Source: Gammaproteobacteria bacterium
GTDB lineage: Bacteria > Pseudomonadota > Gammaproteobacteria > SZUA-140
Assembly: GCA_021648525.1 (NCBI GenBank)
Contig: JAKISP010000020.1
Location: 1 to 63,086, forward strand
Reading direction: 5' to 3'
DNA: 63,086 bases
The notes under the pieces were generated by a model. It saw nothing but the letters and a program-made list of their open reading frames with translations, was not told the origin of the DNA and made no database searches. Below, piece after piece: positions 16,358 to 25,490 of the stretch; position 1 is the first letter of the stretch, and each line of letters starts with the position of its first letter. The translations under genes and the position numbers were made by a program.

Positions 16358-17946
16358 GCTAAACGGCCACTTTTTAATTCATTTGCCAGTCGGATTGTTA
16401 CAGCAATGATGGTCAGAGTAGGCGGCACGTGACCCCCAGTAGGGAATACTGAACTCCCTGAAATATAAAAATTATTGGTCCCAAACACTTTTAATGACGG
16501 ATCCACAACGCCATTCTCAATATGATGGCTCATTTTGGTTGTCCCCATATGGTGCTGCCCGAATCCAAGTTGACTTGTCCATATTCGGCTCTCTCTATCT
16601 TTTAACAAGCGAATTCTTCCGATGGATTGAATGTTGGGGTCTTGTGATAGAAGTTCAAGTGTCTTCCATGTTTTCTTTTTATCACTTTCGGTTACACGAA
16701 AATCAATTTTAACTTTTTTGAGGCCTAGGGCATCCTTTTGTTCTCCTAGTCTAATTCGATTGTTTTTATCTGGTGTCTGTTCAATCATGGAGGTGATCTG
16801 GTAGCCACCAAATTCGTAAGTAGAATCAAAAAAAGAGGTATCTAGTTCTTTTCTTAAGAAGGCTTCGGCAATGTGGTCTATGTCTTTAATCATATTCATT
16901 AAGTGCCCTCCAAATTCATCTGGAGCTCCGCCACTTTCTATGCTGTTGGAAATAATATGCGCTGATGATATGCCTTCGGATAACTTTATTTTAGAGTGTT
17001 TAGTAAAATACATCCTTAAGTTATTTGTGTGATGAGTTTTTTGTGCGGACTCATTTAGCGAAGCCCTGCCTGTGACATATAGCTCGCCATCTAATATGCC
17101 TTCATATATTTTATCTAACTTATTCTCATTGAGTGGCAGGAAATGAGCGGCTCTTACTGTTGGGTGTTCCATAAAATAACGTCCGACATTACCATGCTGA
17201 TTGCCTAGTTTATCATCATAGTTTTCGTTGAAAGTTAGCAGCATTCGTGTGTTTTCAATACCGCCAAGGCACATAATGAAGGTGCTGGCATCAACCTGAT
17301 GTTGTCTATTTTTAAGTGAGCGAAATATTGTGGACTTAACTGTCTGGGTTTCACTGTTGTATTTTATATTGATTACATTAGCATTCTTGATGATCCTAAT
17401 GTTTTTAGCATGCTTGAGTTTGTCGCCATATTCTCGGTAGAATTGTGTTGGATATAGAGGTGATTTACTGACAGCTGAATTGAATAAAGAGGGTTTGGGA
17501 AACATATCTGTGCTGTTGAACTTTTCCTGCCAGAATCCAAAGTGATACCCATCTTTTCCTACTTTTGCATACTCTTCTGCCTGGACATAATAAGGCTCTA
17601 ATTCTTCATAGCTAAAAGGCCACCCGCTATCATCTACCCAATCTCTTTTTTTTAAGTCAATGGGGGAAAATCGTTCAGTACTATTCTCCCAGTGGTTGCT
17701 GGAACCGCCGAGAAGGCGGAGTCTTGAGGAGAGTGGATTGGGAAAGAGGGGTGGTATTGATTCTGCTTCATAGAGCGCCTGGGTTTTTTTATCATAAAGC
17801 TCGGTGCCGGACTCAAGTAATATGATGCTTTTATTGGTGTTTAAAAGTTCGTTAGCGAGGACAATGCCCGCGATGCCCCCTCCTAAAATGCAGATATCCG
17901 CCTTAAATGTAGAGTTTTCTTCGATATTACTGGCATCTATAATCAT
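16354..17946 (-). CDS. GMC-family FAD-dependent oxidoreductase
   Basis: 530 residues. ADICILGGGIAGIVLANEL (GGGIAG at 22-27) is the FAD-binding Rossmann motif, and LLESG ends its second strand. RLLGGSSNHWEN (about 80) matches the GMC GG-x-S signature. The C-terminal domain has GQHHMGTTKM (about 460-469), YISGSSVFPTGGHVPPTLT (about 490-510) and the usual catalytic histidine in HVPP. Members oxidise alcohol groups of sugars, sterols or choline. It lacks its own signal peptide, so export in complex with the small Tat-like partner is possible. Between polymerase and acyltransferase genes, oxidation of a sugar in the polymer or precursor is the best guess. Confidence 0.85.
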   Translation of the reverse strand: MIIDASNIEENSTFKADICILGGGIAGIVLANELLNTNKSIILLESGTELYDKKTQALYEAESIPPLFPNPLSSRLRLLGGSSNHWENSTERFSPIDLKKRDWVDDSGWPFSYEELEPYYVQAEEYAKVGKDGYHFGFWQEKFNSTDMFPKPSLFNSAVSKSPLYPTQFYREYGDKLKHAKNIRIIKNANVINIKYNSETQTVKSTIFRSLKNRQHQVDASTFIMCLGGIENTRMLLTFNENYDDKLGNQHGNVGRYFMEHPTVRAAHFLPLNENKLDKIYEGILDGELYVTGRASLNESAQKTHHTNNLRMYFTKHSKIKLSEGISSAHIISNSIESGGAPDEFGGHLMNMIKDIDHIAEAFLRKELDTSFFDSTYEFGGYQITSMIEQTPDKNNRIRLGEQKDALGLKKVKIDFRVTESDKKKTWKTLELLSQDPNIQSIGRIRLLKDRESRIWTSQLGFGQHHMGTTKMSHHIENGVVDPSLKVFGTNNFYISGSSVFPTGGHVPPTLTIIAVTIRLANELKSGRLA

Positions 17947-18048
17947 TTGTCAGGCCGCTATCCTTTTATTTGTATACCGCAATGCATAGAATAACTTATA
18001 TTGCGTAGATGGGGAATCTTAGTAAGAGGTTGGGGCTGCCTGGTTGCT

Positions 18049-18068
18049 GGGGTGGGGTGGGGTGGGGT
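18049..18068. repeat. (GGGGT)4 tandem repeat
   Basis: Four perfect GGGGT units, 54 bases before the TTG start of the acyltransferase gene and about 100 bases upstream of the leftward GMC gene. Four runs of four G separated by single T bases fit the strict G-quadruplex pattern, and a 5-bp unit can change copy number by slippage. Confidence 0.9.
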
Positions 18069-18121
18069 ATGATGGAGGGTTGGAGTTCTATGCTGCGAAC
18101 TCATGAATAGAGGGTATTACT

Positions 18122-19171
18122 TTGGGTTCACGTTACAGGTCTATGGATTTTTTAAGAGCTGTTGCCATTCTTCTTGTGATTTTAGCTCATAGTGTTTTTT
18201 CATATGGGGCACCGACGCATTTGGCACCTCTTCAGTTTGGTGGGACTGGGGTGGATTTATTTTTTGTTCTATCAGGTTGGTTGCTAGGGGGATTGCTTTT
18301 CAAGGAGGCTGAAACACAAGGGCAAATAGATGTAAAAAGGTTTTGGATACGACGTTGGATGCGGACATTCCCAGCTTATTATGCTGTTCTTTTACTGCAG
18401 GTAGGGCAGCGGTATTTAACAAAAGATGATGTTAATTTTCCCTGGGAGTATTTTGTATTTATACAGAATTACAGCTTTCCACTGGAATTCTTCTCAATTA
18501 GCTGGTCACTGGCTGTTGAAGAGCAGTTTTATTTATTTATTGCCCCGCTTTTATTTTTTCTAACGAGAATGAAAAAAGCGGTTACCACCTCTACGTTGTT
18601 AATGTTACTGATCTTGCCATTTGTCTTTAGGCATATGGAATTGTATAACGATGTGAAAGAAACGCATGTTCGGCTGGATGGTTGCCTGATGGGGGTTTTT
18701 CTTGCGCATATTTATCATCAATATCGATCTTTTTGGCTGAAAATATCTCGTATCACACCATGTCTTGCGCTAGTTAGTGTAGTGATTTACTTCTCATTTA
18801 TTGTGGGAAGGTACTACCCAGAGTTAGGGATAAGCGACCCAGATAAATTATTGTTGGCTATGTTATTTGGTGTGTGGGTGATGGCCGTAAATGCTAATAA
18901 ATACTGGAGTAATGCGCTCTATATTCCCGGTTCATATTACATCGCAACACGATCATATGCACTGTATCTGTTACACCCTGAAATACTGGCTTTACTCAAA
19001 AGGTTTTTTATAGATATACCATTCCCTATGTTCTTTGCTTTGGCTCTTATTGGGAGTTTGATACTGGCTGAAATTCTATATCGGTGTGTCGAAAAACCTG
19101 TCATGGATTATAGAGAGCAGCTTGAATGCTCGTCTTCTAGTGGCCGGGGAAAGCGCAGTGATGGTCGTTAG
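18122..19171 (+). CDS. Acyltransferase 3 family membrane O-acyltransferase
   Basis: 349 residues from a TTG start, supported by AGAGGG 7 bases upstream; an ATG at 18143 is the alternative. SMDFLRAVAILLVILAHS (His at about 23) is the family opening with its catalytic histidine, and SWSLAVEEQFYLF (about 135-147) is the second signature. About ten hydrophobic helices follow. These enzymes move acetyl or other acyl groups across the membrane to decorate periplasmic or surface glycans, here presumably the exopolysaccharide. The charged C-terminus is cytoplasmic. Its promoter region contains the G-rich pentanucleotide repeat. Confidence 0.85.
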   Translation: MGSRYRSMDFLRAVAILLVILAHSVFSYGAPTHLAPLQFGGTGVDLFFVLSGWLLGGLLFKEAETQGQIDVKRFWIRRWMRTFPAYYAVLLLQVGQRYLTKDDVNFPWEYFVFIQNYSFPLEFFSISWSLAVEEQFYLFIAPLLFFLTRMKKAVTTSTLLMLLILPFVFRHMELYNDVKETHVRLDGCLMGVFLAHIYHQYRSFWLKISRITPCLALVSVVIYFSFIVGRYYPELGISDPDKLLLAMLFGVWVMAVNANKYWSNALYIPGSYYIATRSYALYLLHPEILALLKRFFIDIPFPMFFALALIGSLILAEILYRCVEKPVMDYREQLECSSSSGRGKRSDGR

Positions 19172-19190
19172 CCCTCTTTGTGTATGTGAG

Positions 19191-19206
19191 ACCATCTGTC
19201 GATGGT
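19191..19206 (+). other. Weak hairpin after the acyltransferase gene
   Basis: ACCATC (19191-19196) and GATGGT (19201-19206) make a short stem 20 bases past the stop, with only GTTTGAATC after it. A second stem, TTTTCTG/CAGAAAA, is at 19355-19372. Neither is a convincing terminator. Confidence 0.3.
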
Positions 19207-19455
19207 GTTTGAATCGTGGCAATAGTGACGTGATAAGTATGGGGAAGGGGCTATAATCAAGTGCTGGTGCGTGGGCACTGGTGACGATTTTTAATGGTGA
19301 AATTGCAAAACCAGCATACTGAAGTTGTTAAAATTAAGGCGGACAATATCAGTGTTTTCTGACAACAGAAAATTAGCTTTGGCAATTGTAAATTTTGACA
19401 TACATAAACTTTTCATCAATGTATATTATTAGCAATAAATTTTTGAGAGAAAAAA

Positions 19456-20472
19456 GTGGATAAAAAATCATTAGCTCCATTTAGCCGAAAGGAAAAAGTT
19501 TTCTTTGTGCTCTCCGTGGACACGGAGGAAGAATGGGATTGGTCGGGGTCTTTCCCTCAGCATCCGTTTTCGGTGAAAAATACTGCAAATATACCGAAGT
19601 TTCAGGCTTTCTGTGATCGCCTGGGGATAAGGCCGACGTATTTTGTTGATTATGCGGTTGCGAATGATCCTGAAAGTGTGAAAAACTTAAAGGAACCTCT
19701 GGACAGGGGGCGATGTGAAATTGGAGGACATCTACACCCATGGTGTAATCCACCGGTTGACGAGGATGTAGCGAATGCAAAAAATTCTCATGCGATAAAC
19801 CTGCCGATGGATTTAGTGGCGAAAAAATTGAAAAACCTTAACATGAAACTGGAAGAGGCATTTGGAGAGAAACCGCGTTCTTTTCGCTCTGGGCGCTGGG
19901 GAACGAATGGGGATATGCTCAAATTGCTAGCTGATAATGGCTATGTGATTGATTCGAGTATTCACCCCTATTATGCTGATACACCTTTTTCATACCACGA
20001 TGCCCCGGATATTCCTTTTTGGCCTGGTTATGGTGATTGTATAACGCCGGGGGAGCAGCGAGATATTTTTGAAGTGCCAGTGACCTCTGGTTATAACCGG
20101 CCTGACTTTCCATTCTGGAATCGCCTGCATCGGACTCTTTCGAAGACGCCTTTAAGCCAGCTGAGATTGGTTGGGATTTTATGGAAGCTAGGCTGGATGC
20201 GTAAAATTCAGCTAAGTCCTGAGCTTGCCGATGCTGACAACATGATGGCATTGGTGAAGGCCGCACTGGCTAGTGGTCATCAGGTCATTCATATGTATTT
20301 TCATAGCTCCAGTCTTTTGCCGGGGGCTGCGCCCTATGTTAAAAACGAGGCCGATGAGAGCGCTTTTTATGGTAAAATTGAGGCGGTTCTCGAATATTTA
20401 AAAGAGAATGCCGATGTTCATTGCTGTACCTTGGAAGAGGCAGCGGAAAGAATTTTAAAGGAAGGGCAGTAA
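19456..20472 (+). CDS. Polysaccharide deacetylase-like protein (atypical NodB fold)
   Basis: 338 residues from a GTG start with GAGAGA 5 bases upstream. FVLSVDTEEEWDW (DTE at 22-24) is the metal-site strand of the family; GHLHPWCNPP (about 90-99) supplies the histidines, and SFRSGRWGTNG (about 140-150) the third motif. HMYFHSSSLLPG near the end is the last conserved block. It has no signal peptide. It differs from the XrtA deacetylase at 4424, so the locus has two different deacetylases. Its stop overlaps the next gene's start by one base (TAATG), which ties it to the carbamoyltransferase. Confidence 0.8.
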   Translation: MDKKSLAPFSRKEKVFFVLSVDTEEEWDWSGSFPQHPFSVKNTANIPKFQAFCDRLGIRPTYFVDYAVANDPESVKNLKEPLDRGRCEIGGHLHPWCNPPVDEDVANAKNSHAINLPMDLVAKKLKNLNMKLEEAFGEKPRSFRSGRWGTNGDMLKLLADNGYVIDSSIHPYYADTPFSYHDAPDIPFWPGYGDCITPGEQRDIFEVPVTSGYNRPDFPFWNRLHRTLSKTPLSQLRLVGILWKLGWMRKIQLSPELADADNMMALVKAALASGHQVIHMYFHSSSLLPGAAPYVKNEADESAFYGKIEAVLEYLKENADVHCCTLEEAAERILKEGQ

Positions 20473-22298
20473 TGCGGATTATTGGGATTTCTCCACTGGA
20501 TAAAGACACGAATGTTTGTCTAATAGAAGACGGTCAAGTGATCGCTGCACTTGGTGAGGAGCGTTTGAGCCGGGTGAAGATGCAAGATGGTTTTCCTTAT
20601 TTGGCATTAGAATCTTTATTTAAAGAATATAATCTTACTGCAGATAAAATTGATGCGGTTTCTTACGCTTTTTTTGATGCGAAGAAAGAAGCCGAGTTAA
20701 TGAGAAAGGCTCATAGCAACTACCGCGAGGAAGAAAAAAAGAGCGCGATTAGCGAGTTATTTGAGAAATTTCAAAAGCTTCCCCCCACGCCATCTCAGAA
20801 ATATAATATACCTGGTTTGCCTGAAGAAGAGCTTTATATGAAGAAGCCCTGGTACATGGAAAAATATTATGCCATGGCCAGTAAATGGGAGACGTTTGCT
20901 AAAAGTGCTCATCAGAAAGGCTTTAGTAACTGGTTAGATGTGGCGACAGCAGATCATAAAAAATATGAACAAGAACTTTTAGCTGGGCTAGAAAAATTTG
21001 GTTTGAGCGATAAACTGCAGCGAGTAGATCACCATCTTTCACACGCATCGAATGCTTATTATACCTCGGGGTATGATGAAGCGCTGATTGTTACACTGGA
21101 TGGCTATGGTTCTGGGTTAGCGGGCAGTGTCTCTGTTGGGAAAGGCGGCAAAATTAAGCGGATTCATAGTATTCCCTACCCTGGTAGTCTAGGTGAGTTT
21201 TATGAGCGTGTTACCTCGTCACTAGGTTTCAAACCTTCTCGTCATGAAGGGAAAATTGTTGGCCTGGCTGCTTATGAAGATCCAGATTTTCTTTACGATA
21301 TCGTTCGTTCATATTTTGAGGTAAAGGACGGTAATATCTTTTATCGCCTCCCCCATAACATCTTTTTTACTCGTCACCTGGCGGCTATTTATTCTAAACC
21401 TGCTGTGGCAGCGGCTTTTCAGAAGGTACTGGAAAGAGTTGCCTGTGAATACGTGGCCTACCACCAGCAACAAACAGGGATGAAAAATCTTGTGTTATCC
21501 GGTGGCGTGGTGGCGAATGTGAAGATGAATCAACGTCTGTTTGAAATCCCTGGTATTGAAAATATCTATGTTCACCCTGGAATGGCAGACGGTGGCTGTG
21601 GTGTGGGCGCTGCACTCTGGACTGCATCCGCAAAGAAAACGATTCAGCCTTATAAGTTGAATGACGTCTATTTAGGGCCAGAGTACACCGAAGAAGAGAT
21701 GGCGGCTGAACTGGAAAAACAGGGGCTGAAGGCTGAAAGGCCTGAGAATATTGAGAAGAGTGTTGCGCAGCTACTGGCGGATGGGAAAATTGTTGCACGG
21801 TATCATGGCAGAATGGAATATGGGCCGCGTTCATTAGGTAATCGGTCGATTCTTTATCATGCGAAAGACCCCTCTGTAAACTTGTGGCTTAATACACAAC
21901 TACAGAGAACTGAATTCATGCCATTTGCACCAGCAACGCTTTATGAAGAGCGTGATAAGTGCTACAAAAACATGACGGGTGCTGAGTATACTTCGCTCTT
22001 TATGACGGTTACCTTCGATTGTAAGGACTTTATGCTTGAAAACTGTCCGGCAGCTGTACATATTGATGGGACTGCAAGGCCGCAACTGGTTTCTGAAGAT
22101 AGTAATGCCAGCTTTTACAGAATATTGACCGAGTACCATAAAATCACTGGCATTCCATCTGTAATTAATACCAGTTTTAATATGCATGAAGAGCCGATTG
22201 TGTGCTCACCTTATGATGCGATTCGAGCCTTTAAGCTAGGAAATCTTCATTACTTAGCATTGGGGCCTTTCTTGATTAAAGGTGAAGGCGTCGAATAA
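20472..22298 (+). CDS. NodU/CmcH-type carbamoyltransferase
   Basis: 608 residues. The start at 20472 (MRIIGISPLDKDTNVCL) is preferred over an in-frame start 51 bases earlier because AAGGAAGGG stands just before it and it overlaps the preceding stop by one base. GEERLSRVKM, RVDHHLSHASNAYY (metal-binding histidines, about 184-197), LDGYGSG, LSGGVVANVKMN (about 352-363) and RMEYGPRSLGNRSIL (about 456-470) are the family's motifs in the right order. It transfers the carbamoyl group of carbamoyl phosphate to a sugar hydroxyl. Coupling to the deacetylase suggests that both modify the same amino-sugar unit. Confidence 0.9.
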   Translation: MRIIGISPLDKDTNVCLIEDGQVIAALGEERLSRVKMQDGFPYLALESLFKEYNLTADKIDAVSYAFFDAKKEAELMRKAHSNYREEEKKSAISELFEKFQKLPPTPSQKYNIPGLPEEELYMKKPWYMEKYYAMASKWETFAKSAHQKGFSNWLDVATADHKKYEQELLAGLEKFGLSDKLQRVDHHLSHASNAYYTSGYDEALIVTLDGYGSGLAGSVSVGKGGKIKRIHSIPYPGSLGEFYERVTSSLGFKPSRHEGKIVGLAAYEDPDFLYDIVRSYFEVKDGNIFYRLPHNIFFTRHLAAIYSKPAVAAAFQKVLERVACEYVAYHQQQTGMKNLVLSGGVVANVKMNQRLFEIPGIENIYVHPGMADGGCGVGAALWTASAKKTIQPYKLNDVYLGPEYTEEEMAAELEKQGLKAERPENIEKSVAQLLADGKIVARYHGRMEYGPRSLGNRSILYHAKDPSVNLWLNTQLQRTEFMPFAPATLYEERDKCYKNMTGAEYTSLFMTVTFDCKDFMLENCPAAVHIDGTARPQLVSEDSNASFYRILTEYHKITGIPSVINTSFNMHEEPIVCSPYDAIRAFKLGNLHYLALGPFLIKGEGVE

Positions 22299-22321
22299 CA
22301 CCGTAGTCTATTGAGACCCAG

Positions 22322-23434
22322 TTATAGGGTGATTTTTTTATAAAGAGAATGAAACTGAGCCACCATTGAGGTGGCTGAGAATTTTTCTTCAAAGATTTGA
22401 TATGCTTTTTTTGCCATACTTTCTTTTGAGCTGGTATCAGTCGCAATTATTACTATACCGTTAGCGAAGGCATTGGCATTATCGTTGGGTGTTACCAGTC
22501 CATTGATACCGTGCTTGATGATTTCAGGGTTTCCACCTGCGTCGGTCACGACGCAGGGCTTTCCAATTGACATCGCCTCTAAAAGCGTCATTGAAGTTCC
22601 TTCACTTAATGATGATAACAGGTAGATATCCATCAATGCCAGGTGGTGGTGTGGTTTGGCTTGGTAGCCTGTCATAATCACCTGCTGACTGAGAGATAAT
22701 GTCTTAATCAACACCTCAATATCATCACGCATTTCTCCATCACCTACGATCAATAGTTTTGCATCGATCCCACTGTCCAGAACTTGTCTAAATGCCTTGA
22801 GCATCATCGAATGATTTTTAATGGGATCTAGTCTTGCGACAGTCCCTAAGCAGAGTGTTTTTTCACTAATATCGAGAGATTTTCTGAGCTGTGTTACTTG
22901 ATTCTGGTCGATGACCAAAGACGATATGCCGTTATATATTACTTGAATGTCTTTGATCGGTAAATTTTCATGCGTGGCTAAGGCATCTTTCGTAGCACTG
23001 GAAATAGCGGTGGTGGCAGCCGTGATTTTGTGAAGAAGTGGATTGATGAGTTTTCGCTTCCAGTTACTAGAATCGGGATAAAAGCGTCCGTGTTCAGTGA
23101 ACACTACTTTCGTAGCGGTCGCGAATGCGGCAAGCACACCGTATACCCATGGTGTGTATTGGTGGCAATGAAGCACCGTTATGTTGTGCTCTTTAATGTG
23201 GCTTCGAATTTTTTTGATCAAATTTCGGTCGAAGCCAGGTGAACGTGTGAAAGAGGTAATGCTAGTGCCGCTGGATATAAGGTCATCAGCGAAGGGGCCG
23301 AGTGGCGTTTCGATACATAAGATCGACATATCAAGCTGATGAGGATCTGCATTTTCAATCAGGCTTTTGATTACCTGCTCTGTCCCGCCAATTCGCATAT
23401 CAAAGGTGAGGTGTGCTACCTTGATTTTTCCCAT
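22322..23434 (-). CDS. GT4 family glycosyltransferase
   Basis: 370 residues. VAHLTFDMRIGGTEQVIKSL at the start is the glycine-rich acceptor-side loop of GT-B enzymes, FTEHGRFYPD follows at about 112-121, and the C-terminal donor domain has LGTVARLDPIKNH (about 197-209), LLIVGDGEMR and SSLSEGTSMTLLEAMSIGKP (about 275-294) with the EX7E pattern. It is a cytoplasmic retaining sugar transferase. Its position next to amidotransferase and FemAB genes matches the sugar transferases (Stp1/Stp2 type) of XrtA loci, but I cannot assign it to one of those families with certainty. The carbamoyltransferase gene is convergent with it. Confidence 0.85.
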   Translation of the reverse strand: MGKIKVAHLTFDMRIGGTEQVIKSLIENADPHQLDMSILCIETPLGPFADDLISSGTSITSFTRSPGFDRNLIKKIRSHIKEHNITVLHCHQYTPWVYGVLAAFATATKVVFTEHGRFYPDSSNWKRKLINPLLHKITAATTAISSATKDALATHENLPIKDIQVIYNGISSLVIDQNQVTQLRKSLDISEKTLCLGTVARLDPIKNHSMMLKAFRQVLDSGIDAKLLIVGDGEMRDDIEVLIKTLSLSQQVIMTGYQAKPHHHLALMDIYLLSSLSEGTSMTLLEAMSIGKPCVVTDAGGNPEIIKHGINGLVTPNDNANAFANGIVIIATDTSSKESMAKKAYQIFEEKFSATSMVAQFHSLYKKITL

Positions 23435-23493
23435 TTTATTCTCGCTGATGATAACTACCGTTAATATTCTGGTTATTTTATATCGCTGTTAGT

Positions 23494-25374
23494 TTACATG
23501 TAGTTATGCCACCACATTTGAAACATCAGCATACTCCATAGTAGGTTTGAGTGGTCCATCTTTGCATTTTGGTGCTGCGACCAAAGTTCTTTAACCACAT
23601 CCATGTTAAAAAACTGCTGAATCCCACCATTGGATTTTCTAAATAGATAATCCTCTGTTAGCTCTTTTAATTCACCTCTTAGCCAACTGGCAAGTGGAAC
23701 AGAGAATCCCATCTTTTTACGGTATAAAATATCATCGGGCAATAGTGGCTTGAAGGCCTCTTTCAGAATGTATTTTTTCTCACCTTTATTAAATTTCAGG
23801 TTAGATGGTAGCGTCGATGAAAACTCGATGACCTCTTTATCCAGAAGCGGTGCACGCACTTCAAGTGAGTTAGCCATGCTCATACGATCGACTTTAACAA
23901 GGATTCCACCTGGCAGATAAGTTTTCATATCGGTATATAGGATTTTTGCTAGATGGTCCTGGCCATCTGAGCTTTCATATACATCAGTGGTGAGCTTTGA
24001 GGGATGATAGTTATTTAGTTTTTGTTTTACGGTAGGCTTGACGAGTGCATTCCAGTGACGGTCATCAATTTGTGCATTGGACAGGTAAAAACCCATTGCA
24101 GGTTCCAGGCTAAGGCTGGTTAGTAATGTTTTTCCTTTTCGACACACAGTTGAGTTGCTCCTGGCCAGCAGATTGGCGAGTGCTGGGAATATATTTTTTC
24201 GTATCCAGCGTGGAAATTTGGTGCGTAAACGGTTTTCAATGTCATCAATGGTGTATTTCTCATAACCAGCAAAAACTTCATCACCACCATCACCTGCAAT
24301 TGCTACCGTGACCTGCTGTCGTGCCAGTTCGGATACAAAATAGGTGGGTACTAATGATGGATCAGCAAAAGGTTCATCAAAAAAGCGAACTATCTTTTCA
24401 AGATTATCTTTGACGTTCTGGTGTACGGTCAGTTCATGATGTTCAGTTTTATATTGATCGGCGACAATTTGTGCAAACGCTGTTTCATTAAATCGTTTTT
24501 CATCAAATCCAATAGAGCAGGTTTTAACAGGGGTATCGCTGAGCTGTGCCATTAGCGCGACAATACCACTGGAATCAATTCCACCGCTTAGAAATGCACC
24601 GAGTGGAACGTCACTCATCATGCGCCTTTTTGTGCAGCGAGTGGTGATTGCTAATAATTCTTCTGTTAGTTGAGATTCGCTAGCTGTGCAGATATGTTTG
24701 AGCGAAATATCCCAGTATTGTTGAATCTTAATGCCATCAGCATTGATGGTCATATGATGTCCGGGTGGTAGTTTATGTATGTGTTGAAATATACTTTTGG
24801 GATCCGGGATGTACTGATAGGCAAAGAAGTCGTATACCGCATCAAGGCGAATATCTCGAGGGATATCGGATAATTCGAGTAATGCTTTTATTTCAGATGC
24901 AAAGGCGAAGCGACCATCTTGCTGGAAATAATATAAAGGTTTCTTGCCTATCCTGTCTCGAGCGATAAAGAGTTGTTTGCGTTGTTTATCCCACAGTGCA
25001 AAAGCGAACATGCCATTTAATTTTTCCAGGCAGGCTTCTCCATGCTGTTGATAGAGTGCGAGGATTACTTCGGTATCGGTATGGGTCTTGAATGAATGGC
25101 CTTGTTGTTCCAATTCTTCTCGTAATTCAATGAAGTTATATATCTCTCCGTTGAATGCGATGACCATCTGTTTATCGATAGAGGTCATGGGTTGATTGCC
25201 AGCTTCCGAAAGGTCAATAATACTCAATCGACGATGGGCGAGACCAATATAATCATCAAGGTACTCGCCGCCCGCATCTGGGCCGCGGTGAAAAATCGCA
25301 TGTCCCATCGCTTTGAGGCTGTCAATATCCCCCATCGGATGATTAAACCGTGTAAAACCTGCAATCCCGCACAT
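23494..25374 (-). CDS. XrtA-system AsnB-like glutamine amidotransferase
   Basis: 626 residues. MCGIAGFTRF gives the N-terminal nucleophile Cys2; FHRGPDAGG, HRRLSIIDLSEAGNQPM and FNGEIYNF complete the class II glutaminase domain. The synthetase half has the ATP-binding loop SGGIDSSGIVAL at about 262-273 and AGDGGDEVFAGYEKY at about 340. AsnB-like proteins are a constant part of exosortase A exopolysaccharide loci, where they are thought to amidate a sugar acid or related precursor instead of making asparagine. Reaction in this locus is inferred. It is leftward, 60 bases upstream of the GT4 gene, probably in one operon. Confidence 0.9.
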   Translation of the reverse strand: MCGIAGFTRFNHPMGDIDSLKAMGHAIFHRGPDAGGEYLDDYIGLAHRRLSIIDLSEAGNQPMTSIDKQMVIAFNGEIYNFIELREELEQQGHSFKTHTDTEVILALYQQHGEACLEKLNGMFAFALWDKQRKQLFIARDRIGKKPLYYFQQDGRFAFASEIKALLELSDIPRDIRLDAVYDFFAYQYIPDPKSIFQHIHKLPPGHHMTINADGIKIQQYWDISLKHICTASESQLTEELLAITTRCTKRRMMSDVPLGAFLSGGIDSSGIVALMAQLSDTPVKTCSIGFDEKRFNETAFAQIVADQYKTEHHELTVHQNVKDNLEKIVRFFDEPFADPSLVPTYFVSELARQQVTVAIAGDGGDEVFAGYEKYTIDDIENRLRTKFPRWIRKNIFPALANLLARSNSTVCRKGKTLLTSLSLEPAMGFYLSNAQIDDRHWNALVKPTVKQKLNNYHPSKLTTDVYESSDGQDHLAKILYTDMKTYLPGGILVKVDRMSMANSLEVRAPLLDKEVIEFSSTLPSNLKFNKGEKKYILKEAFKPLLPDDILYRKKMGFSVPLASWLRGELKELTEDYLFRKSNGGIQQFFNMDVVKELWSQHQNAKMDHSNLLWSMLMFQMWWHNYM

Positions 25375-25490
25375 AGCTGTATGTTCCTATTATTTTATTC
25401 AAGCCCCTTTGGGTGTGGTTTATACCATTTGTGGAGCAGGGACTGCGTATATTTTTTGTTTACTGATTCTACTGGGATTGTAACAAAACA

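Noticed and set aside
19395-19427. TTGACA followed by TATATT as a promoter for the deacetylase gene
   Set aside because: The spacer is 21 bases, too long for a normal sigma-70 promoter, and no better -10 box lies at 17 bases.
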